64,000 nt of DNA from Campylobacter concisus (GTDB lineage: Bacteria > Campylobacterota > Campylobacteria > Campylobacterales > Campylobacteraceae): the NCBI RefSeq assembly GCF_002913715.1, contig NZ_PPCE01000009.1, positions 682,001 through 746,000 on the forward strand. Direction: 5' to 3'. The position numbers and the translations under genes were made by a program. This document shows positions 10,080-18,786 of the stretch, in pieces (the stretch's first letter is position 1; each line of letters begins with the position of its first letter). Below the pieces are notes generated by a model, which made no database searches, was not told the DNA's origin, and was given only the letters and a program-made list of their open reading frames with translations.

Positions 10080-10843
10080 CAGTCTAAAAAACCAGTGAGT
10101 GGCGATGAGGCGTTTGCGCTTTTGCTCTTTGTACCAAGGCCTGCTAGATAGGCGTTGCGACCAGCGATGATCGCCTCTTTAAAGGCTCTTGCCATGAGTG
10201 GGATGTTTTTAGATGAGGCGATAGCTGTGTTTGCCATTATTGCAGCCGCTCCCATCTCCATTGCTTCGCATGCTTGTGAAGGTCTACCGATGCCAGCATC
10301 TACGATGATCTGCGTATCAAGCTCGTTTATCAAAATTTCAATGATATCTTTAAAAACTAGCCCTTGGTTTGAGCCAATTGGTGCAGCTAGAGGCATTATG
10401 CAACTTGCTCCCGCACTTAGCATCGCCCTTGCGGCATTTAGATCAGGGAACATATATGGCATCGGTACAAAGCCGTCATTTGCCAAGGCTTCGCAGGCTT
10501 TTATCGTCTCAGTGTTGTCTGGAAAGAGAAATTTAGAGTCAGTTATGATCTCTATCTTAACAAGCTCCCCGCACCCAAGCTCACGTGCGAGCTGGGCGAT
10601 GCGAACGGCCTCTTTGGCGTTTCTAGCGCCACTTGTGTTTGGCAAAAGCGTCACGCCTTTTGGGATAAAGTCGAGTATATTTCGCTCTTTGCTCTCGTTT
10701 ATGCGCCTAAGAGCAAGGGTTAAGATCTGCGCTCCAGCCTCGTTTATGGCTGAGTCGATGAGCTCGTGCGAGTACTTGCCAGAGCCAAGGATAAAGCGGC
10801 TTTGAAACTCCTTGCCGCCAAGGATCAAGCTATCACTTTGCAC
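10079..10843 (-). CDS. thiG: thiazole synthase
   Basis: Forms the thiazole phosphate ring from DXP, ThiS thiocarboxylate and dehydroglycine. The 254-residue TIM barrel shows the expected blocks: [17 protein letters not shown] at the N-terminus, [16 protein letters not shown] with the Schiff-base lysine, [18 protein letters not shown] and [31 protein letters not shown]. It sits between thiF and thiH with no spacer, so ring assembly and sulfur delivery are co-expressed. Confidence 0.96.
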   Translation of the reverse strand: MQSDSLILGGKEFQSRFILGSGKYSHELIDSAINEAGAQILTLALRRINESKERNILDFIPKGVTLLPNTSGARNAKEAVRIAQLARELGCGELVKIEIITDSKFLFPDNTETIKACEALANDGFVPMPYMFPDLNAARAMLSAGASCIMPLAAPIGSNQGLVFKDIIEILINELDTQIIVDAGIGRPSQACEAMEMGAAAIMANTAIASSKNIPLMARAFKEAIIAGRNAYLAGLGTKSKSANASSPLTGFLD

Positions 10844-11695
10844 TTACCCCTCCAAGCCCATAAGCAGTCTAATGGCTAAATTTGCTTCGTGGTTTGCGCA
10901 GATGGCAACGCGTGGCGCCATGAGTCCTTGACCGATCTTCGCCTCGTTTGTGAGGTCGCCGCAAAGATAGACATTTTTGGCAAATTTTATGGTTTTTATA
11001 AGATTTGAGCTAAAGTATCCTGCCATGCCAGAAGCGCCGATGATCTTTTTATCTTTTAGGCTGGCACCTGCCTCATTTAGTATCATTGCCTTTCCAGCGA
11101 CATTGTCAAAGGCCTCGCATAAAATTTTGCACTCGCAAAAGACGCTAGCCACGTTTTTTTCATCTAAAAATATATCGTGAGTTTCGACCTCAACAAAGGG
11201 ATTGACGTCATTTATCAGCTCTTTAAGCGCCTGCGTCTTTTTCAAGCCGATGTGGCGGACAAAATACTGCTGGCGGTTTAGATTGCTTGGCTCAACGACG
11301 TCAAAGTCGGCAAGCACTAACTTTTTTACGCCAACTCTTGCAAGACTTAGCGCGATATTTGAGCCAAGACCGCCAAGTCCAGCCACGCCGATCACCGCTT
11401 TACTTAGGGCTAAATTTAGTTCAGGGCTGTTTCGTGAGGCGATCATCGCGCGTAAAACTTCACGCTCAGGCATCACGCCACGCCTTATAAATACGACGTT
11501 TGAGCCATCTTTTAGCTTGCTATCTTCTTTTATGGCAAAGCCATCAACGATAAAAATGTCTGGCTTTGTCGCGTTAAATTTCTCTAAAAATTTATAAATT
11601 TCACTCTCTTTATCGCCAAGCGCAAGCTCTTTTAGCTCGCTAAGGCTTTTTACTGGCACCTTAAAATTTGCGCCGTTTAATACAATCTCTATCAT
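10844..11695 (-). CDS. thiF: ThiS adenylyltransferase with N-terminal ubiquitin-like domain
   Basis: E1-like enzyme that adenylates the C-terminus of ThiS. The nucleotide-binding motif GVAGLGGLGSNIALSLARVG and the adenylation block DFDVVEPSNLNRQQY are near residues 105-150. The first ~70 residues look like a beta-grasp ThiS-like domain (EIVLNGANFKVPVKSL ... LKDGSNVVFIRRG) without a GG tail, as in the short ThiF subfamily that carries a ThiS-like ubiquitin domain. The frame extends upstream to a TTG at 11716 inside thiS. I chose ATG 11695 because GAGGAG precedes it at short spacing and it keeps the beta-grasp domain complete. Confidence 0.9.
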   Translation of the reverse strand: MIEIVLNGANFKVPVKSLSELKELALGDKESEIYKFLEKFNATKPDIFIVDGFAIKEDSKLKDGSNVVFIRRGVMPEREVLRAMIASRNSPELNLALSKAVIGVAGLGGLGSNIALSLARVGVKKLVLADFDVVEPSNLNRQQYFVRHIGLKKTQALKELINDVNPFVEVETHDIFLDEKNVASVFCECKILCEAFDNVAGKAMILNEAGASLKDKKIIGASGMAGYFSSNLIKTIKFAKNVYLCGDLTNEAKIGQGLMAPRVAICANHEANLAIRLLMGLEG

Positions 11696-11702
11696 TTTCT
11701 CC

Positions 11703-11906
11703 TCATCCACCGCCAACTAAAGTGACGATCTCATAAGCTTTGCCTTCACTCATGAAGCGCTCACTCCAAAGCTTTTTTGGCAAAATTTCTCCGTCTCGCT
11801 CAAGGGCTATAAATTTAAGCTCATAGCCATTTTGAGCTAAAAATTCATAAACATTTATATCGTTTTCAAGCTCGAAAATTTTGCCATTTACTCTAAATTT
11901 GATCAT
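11703..11906 (-). CDS. thiS: sulfur carrier protein ThiS
   Basis: A 67-residue beta-grasp protein that carries sulfur as a C-terminal thiocarboxylate for ThiG. It starts IKFRVNGKIFELENDINVYEFL and ends TLVGGG, retaining the essential Gly-Gly tail. It is the first gene of the thiS-thiF-thiG-thiH-thiE-like run. Its ATG shares one base with the stop of the aminotransferase gene, so the thi genes may be expressed by read-through from it. Confidence 0.93.
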   Translation of the reverse strand: MIKFRVNGKIFELENDINVYEFLAQNGYELKFIALERDGEILPKKLWSERFMSEGKAYEIVTLVGGG

Positions 11907-13084
11907 TAAATTTTGTAGCTTTTTACAAAATTTGCGATCCTCTCGATCGCTTTTTTTATGCTCTCGATGTCTGTCGCAAAAGAAATTCTAAAATATCCAT
12001 CCATGCCAAAGCCCATACCTGGCACGGTCGCTACGTTCGCCTCTTCAAGCATTTTTTTACAAAATCTAAGTGAGTCGCTATCTACATCTTTGCATTTTAC
12101 AAATAGATAAAACGCGCCATCAGGCTTAACTACGCTTAGCCCAGGGATAGCGTTTATCATCTCAACTGCCACGTCGCGTCTTCTCTCATACTCTTTTCTC
12201 ATGTTTTCGATATCGTCGTCGGTTTCTCCAAGAAGTGACGGGATAGCGCCTATTTGCACGATTGAGCTAATGTTACTTGTGCTTTGGCTTTGAAGCTTTT
12301 TGATACCAGCAATTAGCCAGTCCATCGAGCTTGCGATATAGCCAAATCTCCAGCCAGGCATCGCGCCGCACTTGCTTAGGCCATTTATCGTGACCGTTCT
12401 TTTAAAAAGATCCTCGCTCACTGAGGCTACTGCGTGAAATTTCTTGCCGTAGATCACTTTTTCATAAATTTCATCGCTTGTAATGATGATGTCAGTGTCC
12501 TTTAAAACCTCGCCAAATGCCGCGATCTCCTCTTTTGTATATACGGCTCCAGTTGGATTTGTCGGGTGATTTAGCGAAAAAACTTTTGTTTTTGGCGTGA
12601 TCGCTTTTTTTAGCTGCTCGGCTGTGATTTTAAAATTTGTGCTCTCGTCTGCCTCGATAAAGACAGGCACACCGCCACAAAATTTAACGATCTCAGGGTA
12701 GCTCACCCAGTATGGAGAGGGGATGATGACCTCGTCACCTGGGTTGATAAGCGCTTGAAATACGTTAAAAAGTGAGTGTTTTGCACCGATATTTGTGACG
12801 ATTTGATTTGCTTTATAATCAAGTCCGTTATCTCTTTTTAACTTTGCTCTAATGGCATCAATCACCTCAGGTAGGCCTGGCACTGGCGTGTATTTGCCAC
12901 TTTTGCTATCGTTATCAAGTGCGTTTTTTACAGTTTCTCTTATCTTTTTTGGAGTCATAAAGTCAGGCTCACCAGCTGAAAGCGAGATCACGTCGATGCC
13001 AGCAGCCTTCATCTCTTTGGCTTTTGTGCTGATCGCGATTGTGATTGATTCGCTTAATGTTTGCATTCTATTTGCTAGTTGCAT
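11906..13084 (-). CDS. aspC: pyridoxal-phosphate aminotransferase (aspartate type, class I)
   Basis: A 392-residue fold-type I aminotransferase. The PLP lysine lies in NGLSKCGAMPGWRFGY. Other family blocks are GEPDFMTPKKIRE, NHPTNPTGAVYTKEEI, TSDEIYEKVIYG and the C-terminal Arg in GYFRISFATD. Closest by position is the aspB/aspC-type enzyme next to speA and hisS in C. jejuni, which makes aspartate from oxaloacetate; substrate is inferred. The ATG has AAAAAGGAAAAC upstream. It lies 11 bases after speA. Confidence 0.88.
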   Translation of the reverse strand: MQLANRMQTLSESITIAISTKAKEMKAAGIDVISLSAGEPDFMTPKKIRETVKNALDNDSKSGKYTPVPGLPEVIDAIRAKLKRDNGLDYKANQIVTNIGAKHSLFNVFQALINPGDEVIIPSPYWVSYPEIVKFCGGVPVFIEADESTNFKITAEQLKKAITPKTKVFSLNHPTNPTGAVYTKEEIAAFGEVLKDTDIIITSDEIYEKVIYGKKFHAVASVSEDLFKRTVTINGLSKCGAMPGWRFGYIASSMDWLIAGIKKLQSQSTSNISSIVQIGAIPSLLGETDDDIENMRKEYERRRDVAVEMINAIPGLSVVKPDGAFYLFVKCKDVDSDSLRFCKKMLEEANVATVPGMGFGMDGYFRISFATDIESIKKAIERIANFVKSYKI

Positions 13085-13095
13085 TGTTTTCCTTT

Positions 13096-14931
13096 TTAGT
13101 TGATCGTTTTTAAGTAGCTATTATCATTTAAAAATAGATAAAGTTCGCCCAAAATTTGCTTCTTTTGTGTTTCGTTTATCAAAGTTGATTTTACTAAGCG
13201 CTCGTTTAGAGTGTCTTGGATCTCGTAGATATCATAGTCCATATCCTCCATAATATCAAGGATCGACTGGCTCTCTAGTAAATTTGTGATCTTGTAGCCA
13301 TCATTTGAAAGCTCTATCGTGGCCTCTGTCGGGTGGGTAAAGAGGTTGTGCTTCATGCCGATCACCTCTTGATATGCGCCAACTAGGAAAAATCCCAAGA
13401 AATAATCCTCCTTCTCCACGTCCACGTCGTGCAAAAGTAGTGGGTTTTTCTCGTCATCATAGCTAATCTCGCCGTCGCTATCGCAGGTGATATCCCAGAT
13501 AGAAGCTGGCAAAGTAGGGCGCTCATCAAGCCTATCAAGTGGCATGATAGGGAAATTTTGCTTTAGACCCCAAAAGTCTGGCAAGCTTTGAAAGATCGAG
13601 AAATTTAGTAGGTATCTCTCTTGAACCTCTTTTTGAATTTTGGTTAGATCGCTTGAGTTGCTCTTGTTGCCAAGCATCACGACAGCTTTTTTGCTAATTA
13701 GCCTTAAAAGCACCTCTGCGTTTGATCTATCTTGCAGATCGACATAACCTAGATCAAAAAGCGTGAGGATGCTTTCTGTGTGGTGGATGGCGTCGTGCAG
13801 GTACTCTAGGGCGTTTGAAGGCTTGATTGACTTGTAAAGATCGACTAGCTCGGTTATTAAATTTGGATTATTTTTCTTTAAATTTAGCTTCTCTTCGGTG
13901 TATTCTTGAGAAAATAGCTCAAGCACAGGAGCTACTAAAAGTGCGTGAGAAGCAGCGATGTAGCGACCTGACTCTATGAAGATATCTGGCTCGATCTCTT
14001 TTTTTTGCTCGCTTATGGTTTTAAGCATATAAACAACGTCGTTTGCATATTCGTTTAGAGTATAGTTTCTACTGCTCTCCTCTTTAAACTGCGAGTATTC
14101 TATCGCAAGACCACCACCTAAATTTATAGCTTTTAAATTTGAGGCACCCATTTTTCTAAGCTCAGCGTAGATATTGCCAGCTTCGATGAGTGCCTTTTTG
14201 AGTGGATGTATCTCGCTTATTTGAGAGCCGATGTGAAAGTGTATCATCGTGAAGTTTTCAAGTAAATTTGCCTTTTTTAGCATCTTTACAGCTTCTATTA
14301 GCTCTGTTGATGTTAGGCCAAATTTAGAGTGTATGCCACCACTTTTTGCCCAGAGCCCCGATCCTGTCGAGTGCAGTCTTACTCTAAGTCCGATCTTTGG
14401 TTTTGGTTTGAAGCGCTCTTTTGCGATGGCGATTATCGCTTCAAGCTCATTTAAGCCCTCAATCGTTAGCGTGATGTTGTGTCCCATCTCAGCGGCGATA
14501 AAGCCTATATTTATCATCTCTTTATCTTTAAAGCCATTTACGGTTATAGGCGCTTTTTCGTTATTGTAAGCCATAGTTAAAAGTAGCTCAGCCTTACTAC
14601 CAGCTTCAAGACCGTAGTTGTAGGGCTTGCCAAGACGAACTAAATTTTTTACAAAGCCAGGATATTGATTGACCTTAAGTGGAAATACGGCATTAAAGCT
14701 ACCTTTGTAGGCAAACTCTTTCTTTGCCTTTGCAAAGCTTGCGTGGATCTGCTCGATCTGCTTTTGGATAAGGTGCGGAAAGCGAAGCAGTAGCGGCCCT
14801 CTATATCCATCGTCTCTTATCTCTTTTACGATGTCGATGATCGCTGGTTTGCTGGCTGCATTTATACAGACTTTACCATCTTCTATAACAAAATTTGAAT
14901 TGCCCCAAATGCTAAGTCCAAAATCATTCAT
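13096..14931 (-). CDS. speA: biosynthetic arginine decarboxylase
   Basis: PLP enzyme converting arginine to agmatine, the first step of polyamine synthesis by this route. The 611 residues match the long SpeA family. The PLP lysine is in FPLKVNQYPGFVKNLV near residue 87. Also visible are GLRVRLHSTGSGLWAKSGG, the glycine-rich INLGGGLAIEYSQ, and DITCDSDGEISYDD near the C-terminus with the active-site cysteine. The start overlaps the hisS stop (ATGA) with GGAGCTGGG ahead of it. Confidence 0.95.
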   Translation of the reverse strand: MNDFGLSIWGNSNFVIEDGKVCINAASKPAIIDIVKEIRDDGYRGPLLLRFPHLIQKQIEQIHASFAKAKKEFAYKGSFNAVFPLKVNQYPGFVKNLVRLGKPYNYGLEAGSKAELLLTMAYNNEKAPITVNGFKDKEMINIGFIAAEMGHNITLTIEGLNELEAIIAIAKERFKPKPKIGLRVRLHSTGSGLWAKSGGIHSKFGLTSTELIEAVKMLKKANLLENFTMIHFHIGSQISEIHPLKKALIEAGNIYAELRKMGASNLKAINLGGGLAIEYSQFKEESSRNYTLNEYANDVVYMLKTISEQKKEIEPDIFIESGRYIAASHALLVAPVLELFSQEYTEEKLNLKKNNPNLITELVDLYKSIKPSNALEYLHDAIHHTESILTLFDLGYVDLQDRSNAEVLLRLISKKAVVMLGNKSNSSDLTKIQKEVQERYLLNFSIFQSLPDFWGLKQNFPIMPLDRLDERPTLPASIWDITCDSDGEISYDDEKNPLLLHDVDVEKEDYFLGFFLVGAYQEVIGMKHNLFTHPTEATIELSNDGYKITNLLESQSILDIMEDMDYDIYEIQDTLNERLVKSTLINETQKKQILGELYLFLNDNSYLKTIN

Positions 14932-16154
14932 CCCAGCTCCTTTTCAAGCTCATCTAAATTTATCGTTTTTTCGTCTTTGGTTTCTAAATTTTTATACCAA
15001 ATTTTATTCTCTTTCATCTCGTTTTCACCTACGCAAAGGAAAATTTTCGCATTTTTATTGTCGGCATTTTGCAGATGTTTTTGAAGCTTTTTAGCTTCAT
15101 AAGAAATTTCAACCTGATATTTTTTGCGAAGCTTTGAGCCAAGCGCATAGACAAAGTCTAAATTCGTCGCATCAAGCGCACAAAGATAAATTCCAGCTCG
15201 CTCATCCTCAGCTTCACCTAAAATTTCCATTATCCTCTCAACGCCCATCGCAAATCCAACGCCATAACTTGCTCTACCGCCAAGGTACTCTACGAGCCTG
15301 TCGTATCTGCCACCACCTGCTACTGCGCTTTGTGAGCCGATCTCATTGCTAATAAACTCAAACGCCGTCTTGCAGTAGTAGTCTAGCCCACGAACGAGTT
15401 TTGTGTCTATCTCAAATTTAACGCCATTTGCCGTTAAAATTTCTTGCAACTTTGCAAAGTCAGCCTGCGCCTCATCGCTTAAGCTATCAGTGATAACTGG
15501 GGCATTTTTGTAAATTTCTTGACAGCTCTCAACCTTGCAATCAAGCACGCGGATAGGGTTTAAGAGCTTGCGTCTTTTGCAGTCTTCGCAAATTTTATCA
15601 TCGTTTTCATCTAAAAATTTAACAAGCTTTTCTTTGTAAGACTTCATCGAGCTCTCGTCGCCAAGGGAGTTTATTTTTAGGGTTGTTTTGATATTTAGTC
15701 TGTTAAAAATTTCGCTCACCATCAAGATAATGCTCGCATCCTCATAGACGCTGCCCTCGCCAAAGCACTCGCAGCCAAACTGGTGAAACTCTCTCAAACG
15801 GCCTTTTTGCGGGCGCTCATAGCGAAACATCGAGCCATGATAAAAGCAGCGTTTTGTTACATTTGCTCTGTCAAGCTTTGCCTCGATAAAGGCTCTAACC
15901 ACGCCAGCTGTACCCTCAGGACGCAAGCAAATGTCGTTACCGCCTTTGTCTTCAAACTGATACATCTCTTTACCCACGATGTCGCTGCTCTCGCCGACAC
16001 TTCTTTTAAAAAGCGCCGTCTCTTCAAGATGCGGGGTCAAAATTTGCTCATATCCGTAGTTTTTTGCGATCTCCTCGCAGGTTTTTATTATCTGTGCGTA
16101 AAGTTTTGCACGAGCTGGAAGCATATCTTTCATGCCACGAAGTGCCGTTATCAT
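14928..16154 (-). CDS. hisS: histidyl-tRNA synthetase
   Basis: Class II aminoacyl-tRNA synthetase charging tRNA-His. The 408 residues are close to the family norm. It starts ALRGMKDMLPARAK, has motif 2 FRYERPQKGRLREFHQFGCE, the histidine-specific blocks LVRGLDYYCKTAFEF and GGGRYDRLVEYLGG, and motif 3 GVGFAMGVERIMEIL. The anticodon-binding domain fills the end. tmk lies 30 bases upstream and speA overlaps downstream, so this is one operon. Confidence 0.97.
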   Translation of the reverse strand: MITALRGMKDMLPARAKLYAQIIKTCEEIAKNYGYEQILTPHLEETALFKRSVGESSDIVGKEMYQFEDKGGNDICLRPEGTAGVVRAFIEAKLDRANVTKRCFYHGSMFRYERPQKGRLREFHQFGCECFGEGSVYEDASIILMVSEIFNRLNIKTTLKINSLGDESSMKSYKEKLVKFLDENDDKICEDCKRRKLLNPIRVLDCKVESCQEIYKNAPVITDSLSDEAQADFAKLQEILTANGVKFEIDTKLVRGLDYYCKTAFEFISNEIGSQSAVAGGGRYDRLVEYLGGRASYGVGFAMGVERIMEILGEAEDERAGIYLCALDATNLDFVYALGSKLRKKYQVEISYEAKKLQKHLQNADNKNAKIFLCVGENEMKENKIWYKNLETKDEKTINLDELEKELG

Positions 16155-16184
16155 CGCATTATCCTTTTTTTATTTTTTGTGATT

Positions 16185-16772
16185 TTACTTAAAATTTATA
16201 AAATTTTCTATCTCTTTTGAAATTAGCTCTATGCTTTTAGATGCGTCTATAAAAAGCGTTTCAAAGCCATTTTTGATGAGAATTTGCTTCATCAGGCTTT
16301 GCACTTTTAAAAGATACTCTAGCCCACGAGCCTCGATCTTATCGCTGGTGCCTCTTGCTTTTAAGCGCGAGCTTATTAGCTCAGCACTTGCTTCAAAAAA
16401 GATGATCTTGTCTGCAAATTTATCATTTAGTGCAAACTTATTAAGCTCTAAAAGCACGCTTTCATCTAAGTTTTCATCATTTGCCAAAGCGTAGGCGATA
16501 CCTGAGATAAAGCCTCTATCGCTTAAAATAAGCCTACTTAAATTTGGAGCGACCAGCTTTTCAAAATGCTCAGCTCTGTCAGCCAAAAAGAGTAAAATTT
16601 CAGCCCTTTTGCCGATTTTTATGCTCGAGCTTAGTAAAATTTCTCGTAAATTTTCACCAAGCTGCGTGCCACCTGGCTCTTTTGTGACGATGGCATCGCT
16701 AAATTTAGAAGCTAAAATTTCTATCTGCGTGCTCTTGCCAACGCCGTCAATGCCTTCAAACAAAACATACAT
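16185..16772 (-). CDS. tmk: thymidylate kinase
   Basis: Phosphorylates dTMP to dTDP. The 195 residues start YVLFEGIDGVGKSTQ, the P-loop, followed by the dTMP-binding KEPGGTQLGENLREILL. The DR motif is LSDRGFISGIAYA, and a LID region carries arginines (SSRLKARGTSDKIEARGLEYL). It follows coaD by a single base. Confidence 0.95.
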   Translation of the reverse strand: MYVLFEGIDGVGKSTQIEILASKFSDAIVTKEPGGTQLGENLREILLSSSIKIGKRAEILLFLADRAEHFEKLVAPNLSRLILSDRGFISGIAYALANDENLDESVLLELNKFALNDKFADKIIFFEASAELISSRLKARGTSDKIEARGLEYLLKVQSLMKQILIKNGFETLFIDASKSIELISKEIENFINFK

Positions 16773-16773
16773 T

Positions 16774-17253
16774 TTATGCCTTTAAATTTTTTAGAATTTT
16801 TACTGGCACTAGGTTGCTCACGTCGCCGTCGTGGCGCAAGACTGAGCGGACGATCGAGCTTGAGATAAAGGCGTTATTTAAGCTTGGCATAAGATAAACC
16901 GTCTCAAATTCGTCCCAAAGTGCAGCATTTGCGTAGCCTATTTGTAGCTCGTATTCAAAGTCGCTAACCGCGCGGAGTCCCCTGATGACGGTGTTTATGC
17001 CGTGCGATTTAGCAAAATCAACAAGCAAGTTATCAAAGCCAAGAACGCTTACGTTTTTTAGCTCGCAAACTGCCTCTTTTGCCATTTCGATACGTTTTTC
17101 ATGTGCAAACATCGGCTGTTTGCTGTCACTTTTTGCGACTGCGACGATCACTTTGTCAAAAATTTTTGTAGCCCTTATGATGACGTCTAAATGGCCGTTT
17201 GTGATGGGATCAAAGGTCCCTGGATAGATGCAAGATTTTTTCAAATTTGCCAC
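16774..17253 (-). CDS. coaD: phosphopantetheine adenylyltransferase
   Basis: Makes dephospho-CoA from 4'-phosphopantetheine and ATP. The 159 residues carry the nucleotidyltransferase signature YPGTFDPITNGHLDVI (T/HxGH), the VIRGLRAVSDFEYELQ block and the C-terminal ISSSIVRSVLRHDGDV. It overlaps ubiX by 13 bases, so translation of the two is probably coupled. Confidence 0.96.
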   Translation of the reverse strand: MANLKKSCIYPGTFDPITNGHLDVIIRATKIFDKVIVAVAKSDSKQPMFAHEKRIEMAKEAVCELKNVSVLGFDNLLVDFAKSHGINTVIRGLRAVSDFEYELQIGYANAALWDEFETVYLMPSLNNAFISSSIVRSVLRHDGDVSNLVPVKILKNLKA

Positions 17254-17792
17254 CTTTTGTAAAGATTATTTTCAATTTTTAAGGCATCAAGCCACTTGCC
17301 GATGATGAAATTTTCCATATCCAGAAGGCTCTTTATACCTGCGTAGTAGCCTAAAACTGGGGGCGCGATGATGGCCCCAAGAGATGAGAGCAGCTGCATC
17401 TGAGAAAGTGCGATCGCAGAAAATGGCATCTCTCTAACGCCTAAAACTAAGGTTTGTCTCTCCTTTAGTGCGACACTTGCGGCTCTTGTGATGAGCGTGT
17501 CGCTTATGCCGTTTGCGACCTTTGCTAGCGTGTTGGTAGAGCAGGGCGCTATGATCATAGCATCAGCGCCAAACGAGCCAGAAGCTGGGCCTGCGCTAAG
17601 GTCTTGATCATCATAAATTTTTACGCCAAGATCATCTAAATTTAGCTTCAAATTTTCTTCAGCCTCCAAAACCTTCATGGCATTTTTACTCACTATGACG
17701 TGCGCCTCGCAACTATCTTTGGCAGCCTTGACAAGCTTTAAAAAGAGTCCAGCCCCACTTGCTCCAGTGGCTGCAAATACTATCTTTTTCAT
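17241..17792 (-). CDS. ubiX: flavin prenyltransferase UbiX
   Basis: Makes prenylated FMN, the cofactor of UbiD-type decarboxylases. The 183 residues contain the flavin-binding AATGASGAGLFLKL at the start, IVSKNAMKVLEAE, and IIAPCSTNTLAKVANGISDTLITRAASVALKERQTLVLGVREMP, the strongest signature. No ubiD gene lies in the window. It overlaps flgA by 4 bases and coaD by 13. Confidence 0.93.
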   Translation of the reverse strand: MKKIVFAATGASGAGLFLKLVKAAKDSCEAHVIVSKNAMKVLEAEENLKLNLDDLGVKIYDDQDLSAGPASGSFGADAMIIAPCSTNTLAKVANGISDTLITRAASVALKERQTLVLGVREMPFSAIALSQMQLLSSLGAIIAPPVLGYYAGIKSLLDMENFIIGKWLDALKIENNLYKRWQI

Positions 17793-18661
17793 CTTATCAC
17801 TGCCTCATCTTTGCCTGAAACTGTGGCCTGTAAAATTTTATTATCTTTTGTTCTTATCTTTATCATATCACCTAAATTTCCATCCTCAAGTGCCTTTACT
17901 TCAGCTATTATCTTAACGCCATCCTCGCTTAAAACTGCATTTAGCATTTGACCTTTTTTGACTAAGCTTATGGCGTTAAACTGACGTTTGGTTAAAATTT
18001 CACCGCTTTTTATCTGCACTTTTGTTATAAGAGCTAAGCTATTTGAGCTAGAAAGTGCATCTTTTGGCCATTTGCCAAACTCAATCATCGTTGGCTGATA
18101 GTCAAGTAGGCTTAAAATGTGGTTTGTATTCATTGAATTTATTGCTATGAAGGCTGGCATTTTAGCATTAAAGCTAAATTTAAAATAGATGCTTTTTAGA
18201 CTCAGATCAACATCCTCAAATGATGCTCTAAATGTACCTTTTTGACTGTTTTGATCGCCTAAAAAGATATTTTTTAGGATAAGTTCTTTGAAATTTGCTG
18301 GAAGCTTATTTTGTGGGCTAATACTAAGGTCACTTATGCTGATACCAGGATACTCATCGCTAATTAATCTTAAAAATTGCATTTGAATCTCATCCATAAT
18401 AGAGCAGTTTTTCACAAAAGCAACGCTTCCACCGCTTTTGTCATTATATGTTTTAAAATTTGCTGTTAGAATTTCATAGAGTTTTTTGCTATCTATCTTG
18501 GCTGCTCTTTTGCCCTCTAGGTTTAAAATTTCATTGTCTTCGCCTTCAAAGCCAAAAGTACTAAGTGAAATTTGATCATTTAGAACGCAATACATCGGAT
18601 AGATGTTGACTTCATTTGCAAAAAGTTTTGTGGAAAATAAAAAAATTAGTATAAAAAAGAT
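17789..18661 (-). CDS. flgA: flagellar P-ring assembly chaperone FlgA, start codon uncertain
   Basis: Periplasmic chaperone for P-ring assembly. The C-terminal SAF/FlgA domain is clear (LITKVQIKSGEILTKRQF ... VKKGQMLNAVLSEDGVKIIAEVKALEDG...GDMIKIRT). The mature part follows a hydrophobic signal sequence (ILIFLFSTKLFA, then NEV). No ATG, GTG or TTG lies at a suitable place. The next in-frame ATG upstream (18775) sits inside the tRNA-Gly promoter, before the expected transcript start, and the first one downstream (18595) would remove the signal peptide. I place the 5' end at ATC 18661, just past the tRNA body; ATA 18652 or ATT 18646 are equal candidates. Signal peptide and neighbours (ubiX, coaD) match C. 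jejuni. Confidence 0.75.
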   Translation of the reverse strand: MFFILIFLFSTKLFANEVNIYPMYCVLNDQISLSTFGFEGEDNEILNLEGKRAAKIDSKKLYEILTANFKTYNDKSGGSVAFVKNCSIMDEIQMQFLRLISDEYPGISISDLSISPQNKLPANFKELILKNIFLGDQNSQKGTFRASFEDVDLSLKSIYFKFSFNAKMPAFIAINSMNTNHILSLLDYQPTMIEFGKWPKDALSSSNSLALITKVQIKSGEILTKRQFNAISLVKKGQMLNAVLSEDGVKIIAEVKALEDGNLGDMIKIRTKDNKILQATVSGKDEAVIR

Positions 18662-18735
18662 GGAGCGGGAAACGAGATTCGAACTCGCGACCCCAACCTT
18701 GGCAAGGTTGTGCTCTACCCCTGAGCTATTCCCGC
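18661..18735 (-). tRNA. tRNA-Gly (anticodon GCC)
   Basis: A complete 75-base cloverleaf on the minus strand. The acceptor GCGGGAA pairs with TTCCCGC, the D arm is GCTC/GAGC, and the anticodon stem CAACC/GGTTG holds loop TTGCCAA (anticodon GCC). The T arm carries TTCGAAT and CCA is encoded. The flgA reading frame runs straight through it. Confidence 0.97.
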
Positions 18736-18753
18736 AGTTAAAATGAAGTCCGC

Positions 18754-18782
18754 ATTCTATCAGATTGTTTTTCATTTGTCAA
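18754..18782 (-). promoter_or_regulatory. consensus sigma-70 promoter of tRNA-Gly
   Basis: On the minus strand TTGACA (18777-18782) and TAGAAT (18754-18759) are 17 bases apart, with TG just before the -10. The predicted transcript start is near 18747, about 12 bases before the tRNA. It is probably also the promoter for the flgA-ubiX-coaD run. Confidence 0.85.
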
Positions 18783-18786
18783 GATT

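Noticed and set aside
10155..10805. Long plus-strand ORF opposite thiG
   Set aside because: It lies wholly antisense to a well-supported gene and mirrors its codon pattern; no ribosome site or family match.
11696..11716. Longer ThiF starting at TTG 11716
   Set aside because: It would overlap the thiS end, and GAGGAG points to ATG 11695.
18662..18775. Longer FlgA starting at ATG 18775
   Set aside because: That ATG sits between the -35 and -10 of the tRNA-Gly promoter, and the extra residues would be a translation of tRNA-Gly.
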